DNA from: an uncultured Cytophagaceae bacterium
GTDB lineage: Bacteria; Bacteroidota; Bacteroidia; Cytophagales; Spirosomataceae
Length of the DNA: 64,000 bases
Direction: 5' to 3'
Assembly (NCBI GenBank): GCA_903898715.1
Contig: CAIUGL010000084.1
Location: 1 to 64,000 of the forward strand
This document shows positions 46,573 to 55,540 of the stretch, one piece after another. The notes under the pieces were generated by a model, which ran no database searches, was not told the DNA's origin, and was given only the letters and a program-made list of their open reading frames with translations. Position numbers and translations under genes: made by a program. Within the stretch, counting starts at the first letter, position 1, and the number at the start of each line of letters is the position of its first letter.

Positions 46573-46573
46573 A

Positions 46574-48325
46574 TTACTCTAGCCTAACGTTGGTTACGGT
46601 ACTGCCCGCAGGCACCATTGGGAAAACATTTCCCTCCTTTTCACAAACAATTTCTAACAAATAAGGTGTTTCTGAATTCAATAAAGTATCCAAAGACTCG
46701 CTTAGCAAACTGCGATCTGATACGGTATGACCAGGTATACCAAAGCCTTTGGCAATCATAATGAAATCAGGATTTTCCAATTCAACGAATGAATAACGAC
46801 GTGCATGAAATAATTCTTGCCACTGACGAACCATCCCCAAAAAGTTATTATTCAAAATAATGATCTTCACTGGCAACTTGCTTTGGGCAATTGTACCCAA
46901 TTCCTGCAAGGTCATTTGAAATCCTCCGTCACCAATCACCGCAACCACTTCACGCTCTGGAACGGCAACTTTAGCACCGAATGCTGCCGGCAAAGCAAAA
47001 CCCATAGTTCCTGCTCCACCTGAAGTCACGACCGAATTCTGTTTCTTAAATCGGTAATACCGGTTAGTCACCATTTGATGCTGCCCTACGTCCGTGACGA
47101 TAACGGCCTCCCCTTTCGTCTTGTCAGACATCATGGCAATAGCCTCGCCCATTTTAATCTGATCCCCATCATGGAATACATCCTTCAAGGTAATCTTGGT
47201 GTATTCTTCTTTGTCGTAAGCGTCAAATTCCGCACGCCAAGCAAGGTGTTCAGCCGGTTTAATTAACGGCAACAATGCACGTAATGCGGCTTTGGCATCC
47301 CCCACAACAGGCGCATCTGCTTTAACATTTTTGTCCACTTCCGCCGGATCAATCTCAATATGAACCACTTTCGCCTGCTTCGCATACGTTGACAAATCTC
47401 CCGTAATCCGGTCGTCAAAACGCATACCAATCGCAATCAAAACGTCACATGAATTTGTCAAGACATTCGCTCCGTAGTTACCATGCATGCCTGGCCAACC
47501 CACATACATGGGGTGATCCGCATCCATCGAGGACATGCCTAAAAGCGTCGTAGCTACTGGAATGCCAGCTTTGTCGACCAACTCATTTAATTCTTTTTCA
47601 GCACCGGAAATAATAATTCCGTGACCGGCAAGAATATAAGGTTTTTTGGCACCATTAATTAGCTTGGCAGCGGCTTCTAAATGCTCGCGCTTCGGCTCAA
47701 TACGTGGTTTATATGAAATAATGGACGTACACGGTGTATATTTGAAAGGCTCGGTCATCATTTCTGACTGAGCTGTACGCGTGATATCAATTAAAACTGG
47801 ACCTGGACGGCCTGTCTCTGCAATGTAAAATGCTTTGGCAATGATCTCCGGAATTTCGTTGGGATCTACTACTTGGTAATTCCACTTCGTTACAGGCATG
47901 GAAATACCCATTAAATCACACTCTTGGAAAGCATCCGTACCTAATAAATTTCCTTTTACTTGACCTACGAGGCAAACGAGCGGCGTTGAATCCAACATCG
48001 CATCGGCGATCGGTGTAATCAAGTTGGTGGCTCCAGGACCTGAGGTCACCATACAAACACCCGCTTTATTCAGCATACGTGCGTACCCTTGTGCGGCGTG
48101 ACCAGCACCTTGTTCGTGACGAACTAAAATATGCTTTAAGCGATCTTGATAATCAAATAATGCATCGTAGGTAGGCATAATCGCACCACCTGGATAACCA
48201 AAAATAGTTGTCACCCCTTGCGCAACTAATGATTCCATAATGGCTTGCGCACCAGTCAAGAATTTTTTCTGGTCGGCCTGATTCGAATCTGCAGTCTGCG
48301 TTTGGGTTTGTCCCATGGTATTCAT
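46574..48325 (-). CDS. ilvB: Acetolactate synthase large (catalytic) subunit
   Basis: It condenses two pyruvates, or pyruvate and 2-oxobutyrate, using thiamine diphosphate. IFGYPGGAIMPTYDALFD and the catalytic glutamate in VRHEQGAGHAAQGYAR, the FAD-region GMHGNYGANVL, and the ThDP motif VIGDGGFQMTLQELGTIAQSKLPVKIIILNNNFLGMVRQWQ are seen. 583 residues is full length. It is followed 1 bp later by ilvN, its regulator. Confidence 0.97.
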   Translation of the reverse strand: MNTMGQTQTQTADSNQADQKKFLTGAQAIMESLVAQGVTTIFGYPGGAIMPTYDALFDYQDRLKHILVRHEQGAGHAAQGYARMLNKAGVCMVTSGPGATNLITPIADAMLDSTPLVCLVGQVKGNLLGTDAFQECDLMGISMPVTKWNYQVVDPNEIPEIIAKAFYIAETGRPGPVLIDITRTAQSEMMTEPFKYTPCTSIISYKPRIEPKREHLEAAAKLINGAKKPYILAGHGIIISGAEKELNELVDKAGIPVATTLLGMSSMDADHPMYVGWPGMHGNYGANVLTNSCDVLIAIGMRFDDRITGDLSTYAKQAKVVHIEIDPAEVDKNVKADAPVVGDAKAALRALLPLIKPAEHLAWRAEFDAYDKEEYTKITLKDVFHDGDQIKMGEAIAMMSDKTKGEAVIVTDVGQHQMVTNRYYRFKKQNSVVTSGGAGTMGFALPAAFGAKVAVPEREVVAVIGDGGFQMTLQELGTIAQSKLPVKIIILNNNFLGMVRQWQELFHARRYSFVELENPDFIMIAKGFGIPGHTVSDRSLLSESLDTLLNSETPYLLEIVCEKEGNVFPMVPAGSTVTNVRLE

Positions 48326-48399
48326 TTTTTTATTCTCAACTTTCTAGGAAAGGCTAATTTAAGCTATCCCATGCTAGTAAAAAAGGTAATTTTCTTTTT

Positions 48400-50076
48400 T
48401 TACAAATCCGTCACACAACCTAGGCTGGCTGAAGCAACGTTTTTAATGTACTTCCGTAACACACCTGATGTATGTGGTGAAACAATTGGCTTCCACAGTT
48501 TCCGGCGTTCAGCTAACTCTTCATCGGATACGTGCAAGATGATTTTATTGTCAACTGCATCGATCGTAATCTTATCTCCATCTTTCACCAAAGCGATGTT
48601 TCCACCTTCTTGCGCTTCAGGCGTCACGTGACCTACCACAAAGCCGTGCGTTCCTCCAGAGAAACGTCCGTCCGTAATCATGGCCACTGAATTACCTAAA
48701 CCAGCGCCCATCAGTGCGGACGTAGGCTTTAACATTTCAGGCATTCCGGGCCCACCTTTCGGTCCTTCGTTACGAATAACCACCACATGTCCTGCTTTAA
48801 TTTCTCCTTTGGATAAGAACTCCATCACATCCTCCTCGCGATCACAAACCTTCGCCAGCCCCTCAAAACGCTCCCCTTCTTTTCCTGTGATTTTTGCAAT
48901 AGCACCTTCTGTCGCTAAATTTCCATACAATACCTGGATGTGACCTGAAGATTTCAAGGCCTTTGATTTGGGGAAAATGATTTTTTGTGCATCAAAATCC
49001 AAATCTGGCGCATCCGCCAAATTCTCAGCCATTGTTTTTCCGGTTACCGTCAAACATTCGCCATGCAAATAACCTTCTTTCCACAAATATTTTAAAATCG
49101 CTGGCATACCACCGATTGCCAAAACATCCTCCATATAATATTTTCCCGAAGGCTTCAAATCAGCCATTAATGGCGTACGATCCGAAATGTCTTGAATATC
49201 TTTTAAGGTAAATTCTACCCCTGCAGAATGCGCAATAGCTAAATAATGCAACACGGCATTCGTACTTCCGCCCAAAGCCATCACTACAGTCATCGCATTC
49301 TCAAATGCATGACGCGTCATGATGTCGCGTGGACAAATGTTTTTCTCCAACAATATCTTCATCGCTGCACCGATCGCCAAACACTCCGCTTTTTTACCTT
49401 CGTGTGTCGCTGGATAAGACGAGGAATTTGGTAAAACTAAGCCCATCGCTTCCATCGAAGAAGCCATGGTATTCGCCGTATACATACCTCCACAAGCCCC
49501 TGCACCAGGAATAGAATTCCGAATCACTCCCTCATAATCTTCATCTGAAATAGTTCCGGCATATTTTTTACCTAAAGCTTCAAAAGCCGAAACGATGTCT
49601 AATTTTTCTCCTTTGTAAGATCCAGAACGAATCGTTCCTCCGTAAACCAACATCCCCGGGCGGTTCAAACGCGCAAGCGCCATCATCGCTCCTGGCATAT
49701 TTTTATCACAACCTACCACAGCAATCACGCCATCATACCATTGTGCACCCACTACATTTTCGATTGAATCAGCAATAATATCACGGGAAGGCAACGAATA
49801 GCTCATCCCCTCATTTCCGTTGGTCATTCCATCCGACACACCAATCGTGTGAAAGATCAAACCTACCATCCCATTTTCTTGAATTCCTTTTTTCACATGA
49901 ACCGATAAGCCATTCAAGTGCATATTGCATGGATTACCTTCGTAACCAGTACTTGCAATACCTATCTGCGCTTTATCCATATCCTCCGGAGTAAGTCCAA
50001 TGCCATAAAGCATTGCCTTAGCTGCAGGATTTGTCACTTCTTGTGTTAACGTTCTAGAGAATTTGTTTAACGACAT
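48400..50076 (-). CDS. ilvD: Dihydroxy-acid dehydratase
   Basis: It dehydrates dihydroxy-isovalerate and -methylvalerate to the keto acids. The iron-sulfur ligands are the cysteines in [12 protein letters not shown] near 120 and [15 protein letters not shown] near 192, with a C-terminal [20 protein letters not shown] use the ATG at 50076 (558 residues); a longer reading begins with TTG. It is the first gene of ilvDBNC, with a good promoter just upstream. Confidence 0.96.
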   Translation of the reverse strand: MSLNKFSRTLTQEVTNPAAKAMLYGIGLTPEDMDKAQIGIASTGYEGNPCNMHLNGLSVHVKKGIQENGMVGLIFHTIGVSDGMTNGNEGMSYSLPSRDIIADSIENVVGAQWYDGVIAVVGCDKNMPGAMMALARLNRPGMLVYGGTIRSGSYKGEKLDIVSAFEALGKKYAGTISDEDYEGVIRNSIPGAGACGGMYTANTMASSMEAMGLVLPNSSSYPATHEGKKAECLAIGAAMKILLEKNICPRDIMTRHAFENAMTVVMALGGSTNAVLHYLAIAHSAGVEFTLKDIQDISDRTPLMADLKPSGKYYMEDVLAIGGMPAILKYLWKEGYLHGECLTVTGKTMAENLADAPDLDFDAQKIIFPKSKALKSSGHIQVLYGNLATEGAIAKITGKEGERFEGLAKVCDREEDVMEFLSKGEIKAGHVVVIRNEGPKGGPGMPEMLKPTSALMGAGLGNSVAMITDGRFSGGTHGFVVGHVTPEAQEGGNIALVKDGDKITIDAVDNKIILHVSDEELAERRKLWKPIVSPHTSGVLRKYIKNVASASLGCVTDL

Positions 50077-50098
50077 ATGAATAAATTTTTTCAAACAA

Positions 50099-50131
50099 CA
50101 AATATACGCAATCCGATTTGTTCAAGCCAAA
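50099..50131 (-). promoter_or_regulatory. Promoter of the ilvDBNC operon
   Basis: Read leftward, TTTG (plus-strand CAAA at 50128-50131) is followed after 21 bp by TATATTTG (CAAATATA at 50099-50106). The predicted transcript would start near 50092, leaving about 15 bases before the ATG, which leaves no room for an attenuator. Confidence 0.7.
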
Positions 50132-50176
50132 GGATTGCCAAACAATATATGGTCAATCAAGGAAATACAAAATAAA

Positions 50177-51925
50177 TTATTTGTTTTCCCCTACTTGTTG
50201 GCGCCACATGGCATAGTACAAACCTTTATCGGCCAACAAACTATCGTGATTCCCTGATTCGACCACTTTTCCTTTTTCCAACACATAAATGCGCGTGGCA
50301 TGCATGATGGTAGATAAGCGGTGAGCAATCAAAATTGTCAAATGCTCCGCATCCTGCGAAACTGCACGAATCGTTTCCGAAATTTCTTCTTCCGTTAAGG
50401 AATCTAAGGCAGAAGTTGCTTCGTCGAAAACCAACAAGTTTGGATTCCGTAATAAAGCCCGAGCAATACTCAAGCGTTGCTTTTCTCCTCCGGATACTTT
50501 TACGCCCCCTTCACCGATGAGCGAGTCCAAACCTTTGTCGGCGCGCGCCAATAAACTCTGACAAGCTGCTTTTTCTAACACTTCTAAACATTGAGCGTCA
50601 GTCGCATAAGGATTTACGAATAATAGATTCTCTCGAATGGATCCGGAAAACAATTGCGTATCCTGTGTTACAAAACCTATCTTTTTACGGAGTTGGTCAA
50701 AATCAATCGCATCTCCAGCCTCCCCATTATAGAAAACCTGCCCTTTTTTGGGTCTGTATAGGCCCACTAATAATTTGACCAACGTCGATTTACCGGCACC
50801 CGATGGGCCAACAAACGCGATGGTTTCCCCGCCTTTGACTTGAAAGGAAATATCAGAAAGCGCTTCTTGCGTCGCGGATTGATGTTGGAACGAAACGTGA
50901 TCAAATGTTAAGTCCTCAATGTGTGTGATAGCTTTGGGGTTCGCTGGTTTTTGTTCCCCAGGAATAGCCAAAATTTGTTCGAAATTCTGCAATGACACCT
51001 CGGCCTCGCGGAAGGTGTTGACTACATTACCAATCTCTTGCAACGGGTTAAACAGGAAGAACGAATAGATATTCAATGAGTAAAATTGGCCTATCGTAAT
51101 TTTACCTTGGTAGATTAAATAGATCAAAACTACGACCATGAGCATGCGCAGTAAATTCACGCAAGTTCCTTGTACAAAAGCCATCGAGCGCACATAACGC
51201 ACTTTTTTCAATTCAAGCTTTAGAATTTTCTCTGTCGTTGCATTTAAGTGGGCAATTTCTTGTTCGGCTAAACCTAGTGATTTCACTAGTTCGATGTTAC
51301 GTAAAGATTCTGTCGTGGAACCAGCCAAACCGGTGGATTCTTTGACAATTTCAATTTGAATGACTTTGATTTTTTTACTTAAAACGGAAGATACCCAAGC
51401 AATTAATGGACCTGTCACTAAAAACAAAGGCATGACCATCCAATGCACAGAAAATGCATAGATCGAGATGAACACGAGGGCAATCACGGATTGAAAAAGG
51501 ATGTTGATGCCCAATGTGATCAACTTTTCTACATCGGTACGTACCTTTTGCAACTTACCTAAAGTCTCCCCGGAGCGCTGATCTTCAAACGTTTCATACG
51601 GCAATTCCAACGAATGGCGGATACCGTCGGAATATAGATTAGCCCCCACCTTTTGGGTGACCGTATTAATCATATAGTCTTGAAAGTTTTTCGCGACCCG
51701 ACTCACGAACGCCACACCTACGGATGCCAAAGCCAAAGGCCAAATGGCATCTACAAATTGGCTCATCGTATGCGTGTCAGCCCGGTAAATGGCCGCTACA
51801 TCGTCAATGATTTTTCGGAAGATGTATGGATCCATCAACGAGAAAATCTGGTTGGTCGCAGCTAAACCTAGTGCGGCCATGACACGCCAGCGGTAATGAG
51901 AAAGGTAATTAAGTAATAATTTCAT
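50177..51925 (-). CDS. ABC transporter, fused membrane and ATPase domains (exporter type)
   Basis: This 582-residue half-transporter has six membrane helices in the first 310 residues and a C-terminal ATPase domain: Walker A GPSGAGKSTLVKLL near 374, Q-loop FVTQDTQLFSGS, signature VSGGEKQRLSIARALL and Walker B LLVFDEATSALD. Acts as a homodimer or with a partner to export lipids or drugs; substrate is unknown. It lies downstream of lhgO, separated by a palindromic element. Confidence 0.93.
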   Translation of the reverse strand: MKLLLNYLSHYRWRVMAALGLAATNQIFSLMDPYIFRKIIDDVAAIYRADTHTMSQFVDAIWPLALASVGVAFVSRVAKNFQDYMINTVTQKVGANLYSDGIRHSLELPYETFEDQRSGETLGKLQKVRTDVEKLITLGINILFQSVIALVFISIYAFSVHWMVMPLFLVTGPLIAWVSSVLSKKIKVIQIEIVKESTGLAGSTTESLRNIELVKSLGLAEQEIAHLNATTEKILKLELKKVRYVRSMAFVQGTCVNLLRMLMVVVLIYLIYQGKITIGQFYSLNIYSFFLFNPLQEIGNVVNTFREAEVSLQNFEQILAIPGEQKPANPKAITHIEDLTFDHVSFQHQSATQEALSDISFQVKGGETIAFVGPSGAGKSTLVKLLVGLYRPKKGQVFYNGEAGDAIDFDQLRKKIGFVTQDTQLFSGSIRENLLFVNPYATDAQCLEVLEKAACQSLLARADKGLDSLIGEGGVKVSGGEKQRLSIARALLRNPNLLVFDEATSALDSLTEEEISETIRAVSQDAEHLTILIAHRLSTIMHATRIYVLEKGKVVESGNHDSLLADKGLYYAMWRQQVGENK

Positions 51926-51949
51926 GTGGGTGACGGATCATTTTTCCAT

Positions 51950-51967
51950 GACGCGAAAACTCGCGTC
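51950..51967. repeat. Small palindrome next to the large one
   Basis: GACGCGA at 51950-51956 and TCGCGTC at 51961-51967 form a 7 bp stem with a 4-base loop, using the same GACGCGA core as the adjacent larger palindrome. Confidence 0.7.
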
Positions 51968-51972
51968 AAATT

Positions 51973-52034
51973 TGTAGAGACGCGATACCTCGCGTCTGCA
52001 TATTTTCAAAGACGCGAGGTATCGCGTCTCTACA
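51973..52034. repeat. Perfect 25 bp inverted repeat (REP-like hairpin)
   Basis: The left arm at 51973-51997 begins TGTAGAGACGCGATACCTCG and is the exact complement of the right arm at 52010-52034. The loop is 12 bases. It begins 2 bp after the lhgO stop (read leftward) and ends before the ABC transporter gene. Its CG-rich arms stand out in this AT-rich gap. It resembles dispersed palindromic elements of bacterial genomes; only one copy is in this window. Confidence 0.9.
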
Positions 52035-52036
52035 TT

Positions 52037-53239
52037 TTACTCAAACCGCACGAGCGCCATTTCGGCTACTGTCTTCCCAATTGCCAAAGAGGAAGTCGCT
52101 GCAGGGCTTGGGGCATTTAAAATATTGATAACCTTCTCATCTTGAACGATTGAGAAATCATCCAACAAACCTCCTGTGCGGTCACATGCTTGTGCACGAA
52201 CACCGGCTCCTCCTGCTACTAAATCATCGATTTGAATTTCGGGGATAAGTACCTGTAGGGCTTTGGTGAAAGCCTCTTTGGAGAAACTTCGATACATTTC
52301 ACCGAGGCCCGTTTCCCAATATTTAACAGCAACTTTCTGGAAGCCTGGCCACGTGAGGGTGTCCCAAAGTTCTTTGGCATTAATGCCTAATTTTTTGTAG
52401 CCTTCTTTTTTAAAGGCTAATACCGCGTTAGGTCCTGCCTCCACGTCACCGCGCATCATCCGGGTAAAATGTACACCTAGAAAAGGGAAGTTGGGATCTG
52501 GAACGGGATAAATCAAATTTTTAACGAGATACTCTTTGTCTTTTCTAAGCTTGAAATATTCGCCTCGGAAAGGAACAATGCGCACATCGAGCGGTTCTTT
52601 TTGGGTCCATTGCGCCACTTGATCGGAGTACAATCCGGCACAATTGATGATGAGTTTTGCTTCATAAACAGACTTTTCGGTTTCCACGATCGAAAAGGTA
52701 AGTCCTTTAGTGATATTGGTTACTTTTTCCCCTAAATGCATCTCACATCCGTTGGCTTGAATCCCTTGCGCTAATTTAACGGCGACAGCGCGGTAATCGA
52801 CAATGCCTGTTTGAGGTACAAACATACCTTCCACGCCGGTCACATGAGGCTCATATTCACGCATTTCGGCTAATGACAATTTCTTTAATCCGCCAAGTCC
52901 ATTTTCTTGACCGCGCTGAAACAACGTATCTAATTGTGGACGCTGGTCTTGGGTACTGGCAACCACTATTTTTCCGGTCAATTCGAAAGGAATTTCTTCT
53001 TTTTGGCAATACTCGATTAATTGATGGTAGCCTTCAATGCAATTTTTGGCTTTTAGTGAACCGGGTTTGTAATAGAGACCGGAATGGATTACGCCTGAAT
53101 TATTTCCCGTTTGATGCATGGAAACGGTGGCTTCTTTTTCAAAAAGCGCAATTTTCAAGCTTGGTTTTGATTCTAACAGTCGGTGTGCTGTCGCGAGACC
53201 CACAATGCCTCCGCCGACGATGATTACATCTAATGCCAT
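52037..53239 (-). CDS. lhgO: L-2-hydroxyglutarate dehydrogenase/oxidase
   Basis: This FAD enzyme oxidises L-2-hydroxyglutarate to 2-oxoglutarate. DVIIVGGGIVGLATAHRLLE binds FAD. SMHQTGNNSGVIHSGLYYKPGSLKAKNC near 40-67 is diagnostic for LhgO. A later AGGAGVRAQACDRTGGLLDDF matches the C-terminal part. With 400 residues it is complete. It stands alone at the start of a leftward pair with the ABC transporter. Confidence 0.93.
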   Translation of the reverse strand: MALDVIIVGGGIVGLATAHRLLESKPSLKIALFEKEATVSMHQTGNNSGVIHSGLYYKPGSLKAKNCIEGYHQLIEYCQKEEIPFELTGKIVVASTQDQRPQLDTLFQRGQENGLGGLKKLSLAEMREYEPHVTGVEGMFVPQTGIVDYRAVAVKLAQGIQANGCEMHLGEKVTNITKGLTFSIVETEKSVYEAKLIINCAGLYSDQVAQWTQKEPLDVRIVPFRGEYFKLRKDKEYLVKNLIYPVPDPNFPFLGVHFTRMMRGDVEAGPNAVLAFKKEGYKKLGINAKELWDTLTWPGFQKVAVKYWETGLGEMYRSFSKEAFTKALQVLIPEIQIDDLVAGGAGVRAQACDRTGGLLDDFSIVQDEKVINILNAPSPAATSSLAIGKTVAEMALVRFE

Positions 53240-53267
53240 AAGGTGGATAGGTAAAATAAATAAGCCC

Positions 53268-53300
53268 CAAAGATACGAATTCCTGCGACGGAATTATCAA
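53268..53300 (-). promoter_or_regulatory. Possible promoter of lhgO
   Basis: Read leftward, TTG (53298-53300) is followed after 22 bp by TATCTTTG (CAAAGATA at 53268-53275), 29 bp before the start codon. Confidence 0.5.
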
Positions 53301-53352
53301 TTAATTATCAAGTACTTGCTTAAATTTCAACCTCGCTTGGCTGTTTTTTTTG

Positions 53353-53360
53353 TAGCTTTG
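53353..53360 (+). promoter_or_regulatory. Possible -7 box of anmK
   Basis: TAGCTTTG matches TAnnTTTG exactly. It overlaps the left arm of the hairpin at 53355-53425, so transcription would begin within that structure. Confidence 0.4.
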
Positions 53361-53425
53361 TGCTCCCTCATTTAGCTTCGCCAAACCTCAAAGGATTGGC
53401 GAAGCTGAGGGGTTAAGCACAAAGC
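53355..53425 (+). repeat. Long imperfect inverted repeat directly before anmK
   Basis: Outer arms GCTTTGTGCT (53355-53364) and AGCACAAAGC (53416-53425) and inner arms AGCTTCGCCAA (53374-53384) and TTGGCGAAGCT (53396-53406) are each exact complements. CCCTC/GAGGG in between can pair with bulges. The element ends 1 bp before the start codon of anmK. Confidence 0.8.
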
Positions 53426-53426
53426 A

Positions 53427-54605
53427 TTGAATCCACAACTCGAAAAATTATACCGCATCGCTCAGCAACCTAGTCGCGTGATTCTAGGATTGATGTCGGG
53501 TACCTCCATGGATGGATTAGACATGGCGCTTTGTCGGTTTACCGGCCAAGGCCCTACTACAAAATGCGAACTACTTCATTTCGATTCGGTTTCCTTTGAC
53601 GAAAGCTTTAAAACTTCGATTCGTGCCGTATTTGCACAAGAAAACATACATTTTCCGAGTCTGAGTACCCTAAATGCCCAAATTGCCCGAACGCATGCGA
53701 AGATTATTCTCCAAACGCTGGAGTCGTGGCAGGTAAAACCGGAGGAAGTGGATCTGATTGCTTCGCATGGACAAACGGTGATGCACCGGCCGGACCGCAC
53801 GGGGAAATTACCTCATTCAACGTTACAAATTGGGGATGGGGACCATTTGGCACATGTAACGGGTATCATTACCCTGTCGGATTTTAGACAAAAGCATATC
53901 GCGGCTGGAGGTGAAGGTGCTCCTTTAGCCATGTTTGGTGATTATTTTTTATTCAGCCAAGCAGGTGAAGATCGCATATTATTGAACATTGGTGGCATCG
54001 GTAATTTTACCTACTTGCCAGCTGATCAAGATTCTACCCGCATACTAGTTAGTGACACGGGACCAGGAAATACGTTGCTCGATGCGTATATCAGACAACA
54101 TTTTGCTGGGATGAATTTTGACAAAGATGCCCAAATTGCTCGCTCGGGAACAATACATACTGGATTCTTGCAACATTTATTGAGTCTTCCTTTTTTCGAA
54201 GAGGCATTTCCAAAAAGCACGGGGCCTGAATATTTTAATTTGGACCGCATTAAGGAACTAGCTCCTGCCGATCTAAACCCAGCTGATTTCTTAGCGACCT
54301 TAACGCGCTTTACGGCAGAAAGTATCGCTTTGGCCATCCAACATTACACAGGATTACATCAGGCGCATATTTATGTAAGTGGTGGTGGTGCGCGGAACCC
54401 GTTGATGATGGAGCATTTGAAAAACTTAATGCCTGGATTTACGATTCAGGATTCTGCCGTTTTGGGAATTGAATCAGCGGCAAAAGAAGCAGTTTTGTTT
54501 GGCTTGTTAGCCAATGAAACCTTGATGGATCCGAATCCGGCACCTGATCGCCGACTGGGTGATTCGCCTTGGATGACGATGGGGAAGATAAGTTTACCCA
54601 ATTAA
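53427..54605 (+). CDS. anmK: Anhydro-N-acetylmuramic acid kinase
   Basis: It phosphorylates anhydro-MurNAc released from cell-wall turnover and opens the ring. VILGLMSGTSMDGLDMALCRF near residue 20 is the ATP-binding hallmark. SHGQTVMHRP near 112, GGEGAPLAMFGDYFLF, NIGGIGNFTYLP and SDTGPGNTLLDAYI also fit. At 392 residues it is complete. The best start is a TTG at 53427, because the only stop-free stretch upstream is about 18 bp and holds no ATG. A large hairpin sits immediately before it. Confidence 0.92.
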   Translation: MNPQLEKLYRIAQQPSRVILGLMSGTSMDGLDMALCRFTGQGPTTKCELLHFDSVSFDESFKTSIRAVFAQENIHFPSLSTLNAQIARTHAKIILQTLESWQVKPEEVDLIASHGQTVMHRPDRTGKLPHSTLQIGDGDHLAHVTGIITLSDFRQKHIAAGGEGAPLAMFGDYFLFSQAGEDRILLNIGGIGNFTYLPADQDSTRILVSDTGPGNTLLDAYIRQHFAGMNFDKDAQIARSGTIHTGFLQHLLSLPFFEEAFPKSTGPEYFNLDRIKELAPADLNPADFLATLTRFTAESIALAIQHYTGLHQAHIYVSGGGARNPLMMEHLKNLMPGFTIQDSAVLGIESAAKEAVLFGLLANETLMDPNPAPDRRLGDSPWMTMGKISLPN

Positions 54606-54730
54606 AATAGACGTTGGACGCTAGACGTTAGACGTTGGGATAGGGGGATGAAACATAGTACTTCGGACTTTTGACTTCGGACTAAAGTCTGGCAACTGAC
54701 CACTGATTACTGACTACTGTCAACTGATAT
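54606..54730. repeat. Degenerate spacer repeat between anmK and the pseudouridine synthase gene
   Basis: It begins with a 7-base tandem (AGACGTT, about four imperfect units at 54612-54636), then ACTTCGGACTTTTGACTTCG and CTGACCACTGATTACTGACT-type repeats. It is related to the adk-obg spacer at 16225-16351 and has the same orientation relative to transcription in both places. Confidence 0.75.
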
Positions 54731-55447
54731 ATGAAATACAAATTACAAGATTACATTCTTTTTGAAAATGACGATTTCATTGTCATTAATAAACCATCTG
54801 GGATTGCGACCTTGGATGAGCGGAAGGATGATTATGCGCCTAGTATTTTAAGAATGGCCAAAGTTTATTGGGAAGACGCGCAAGTGGGTCACCGCTTGGA
54901 TAAGGAAACGACTGGGGCTTTGGTGATTGCTAAAAACCCGGAAGCATACCGACATATTTCCATGCAATTTGAGCATCGGGAAACGGCGAAACGCTACCAC
55001 GCAGTTGTGGAGGGCATGCACGACTGGGATGGCATGTTGGTGAATTTACCCATCCTCCCCCTCAAAGATGGCAAAGTCATAATTGCACGATCAAATGGTA
55101 AACATGCGGAGACTTGGTTCCGTACGCTGAAAGTATACAAAGGGTATACCCTCGTGGAGTGTATGCCCATTACAGGCCGGATGCATCAAATCCGCATTCA
55201 CCTCACTTGTCTGCATGCCCCGATTGTCGCCGACGAAATGTATGGGGGAAAAGATGTTTACCTATCTGATTTGAAGCGCAATTTTCATCTGAAAAAGGAA
55301 ACGGAAGAACGTCCTTTAATGCGTCGAGTAGCTCTTCATGCGCACAGTTTGAGTTTCAAATTAATGGATGGAAATCCCATTACGGTCGAGGCTCCTTACC
55401 CGAAAGATTTTAATGTATTGACCAAACAGTTGGAGAAGTTTTCGTAA
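54731..55447 (+). CDS. RluA-family RNA pseudouridine synthase
   Basis: It converts uridine to pseudouridine in rRNA or tRNA. The catalytic aspartate is in VGHRLDKETTGALVIAK near residue 57. FVINKPSGIATL near 20 and GRMHQIRIHL near 148 are also conserved. 238 residues is short; no S4 domain is present. The last 46 bp, including the stop codon, are duplicated just before the tRNA-Arg gene at 57192-57237. Confidence 0.92.
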   Translation: MKYKLQDYILFENDDFIVINKPSGIATLDERKDDYAPSILRMAKVYWEDAQVGHRLDKETTGALVIAKNPEAYRHISMQFEHRETAKRYHAVVEGMHDWDGMLVNLPILPLKDGKVIIARSNGKHAETWFRTLKVYKGYTLVECMPITGRMHQIRIHLTCLHAPIVADEMYGGKDVYLSDLKRNFHLKKETEERPLMRRVALHAHSLSFKLMDGNPITVEAPYPKDFNVLTKQLEKFS

Positions 55448-55448
55448 A
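55403..55448. repeat. 46 bp direct repeat, copy 1
   Basis: It covers the 3' end and stop of the pseudouridine synthase gene (starting AAAGATTTTAATGTATTGAC). It matches copy 2 at 57192-57237 at 45 of 46 positions. Confidence 0.9.
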
Positions 55449-55475
55449 AATTCATTTTTAAAACCTGGCTTTCAA

Positions 55476-55503
55476 TTGTTGGTTTTTAATCATAGTAAAT
55501 TTG
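55476..55503 (+). promoter_or_regulatory. Probable promoter of the AT-rich membrane protein gene
   Basis: TTG at 55476-55478 is followed after 17 bp by TAAATTTG at 55496-55503, 37 bp before the ATG. Confidence 0.5.
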
Positions 55504-55540
55504 TGCGAAATTGTTCTTCTAGATTTACCAAATCTATTCT

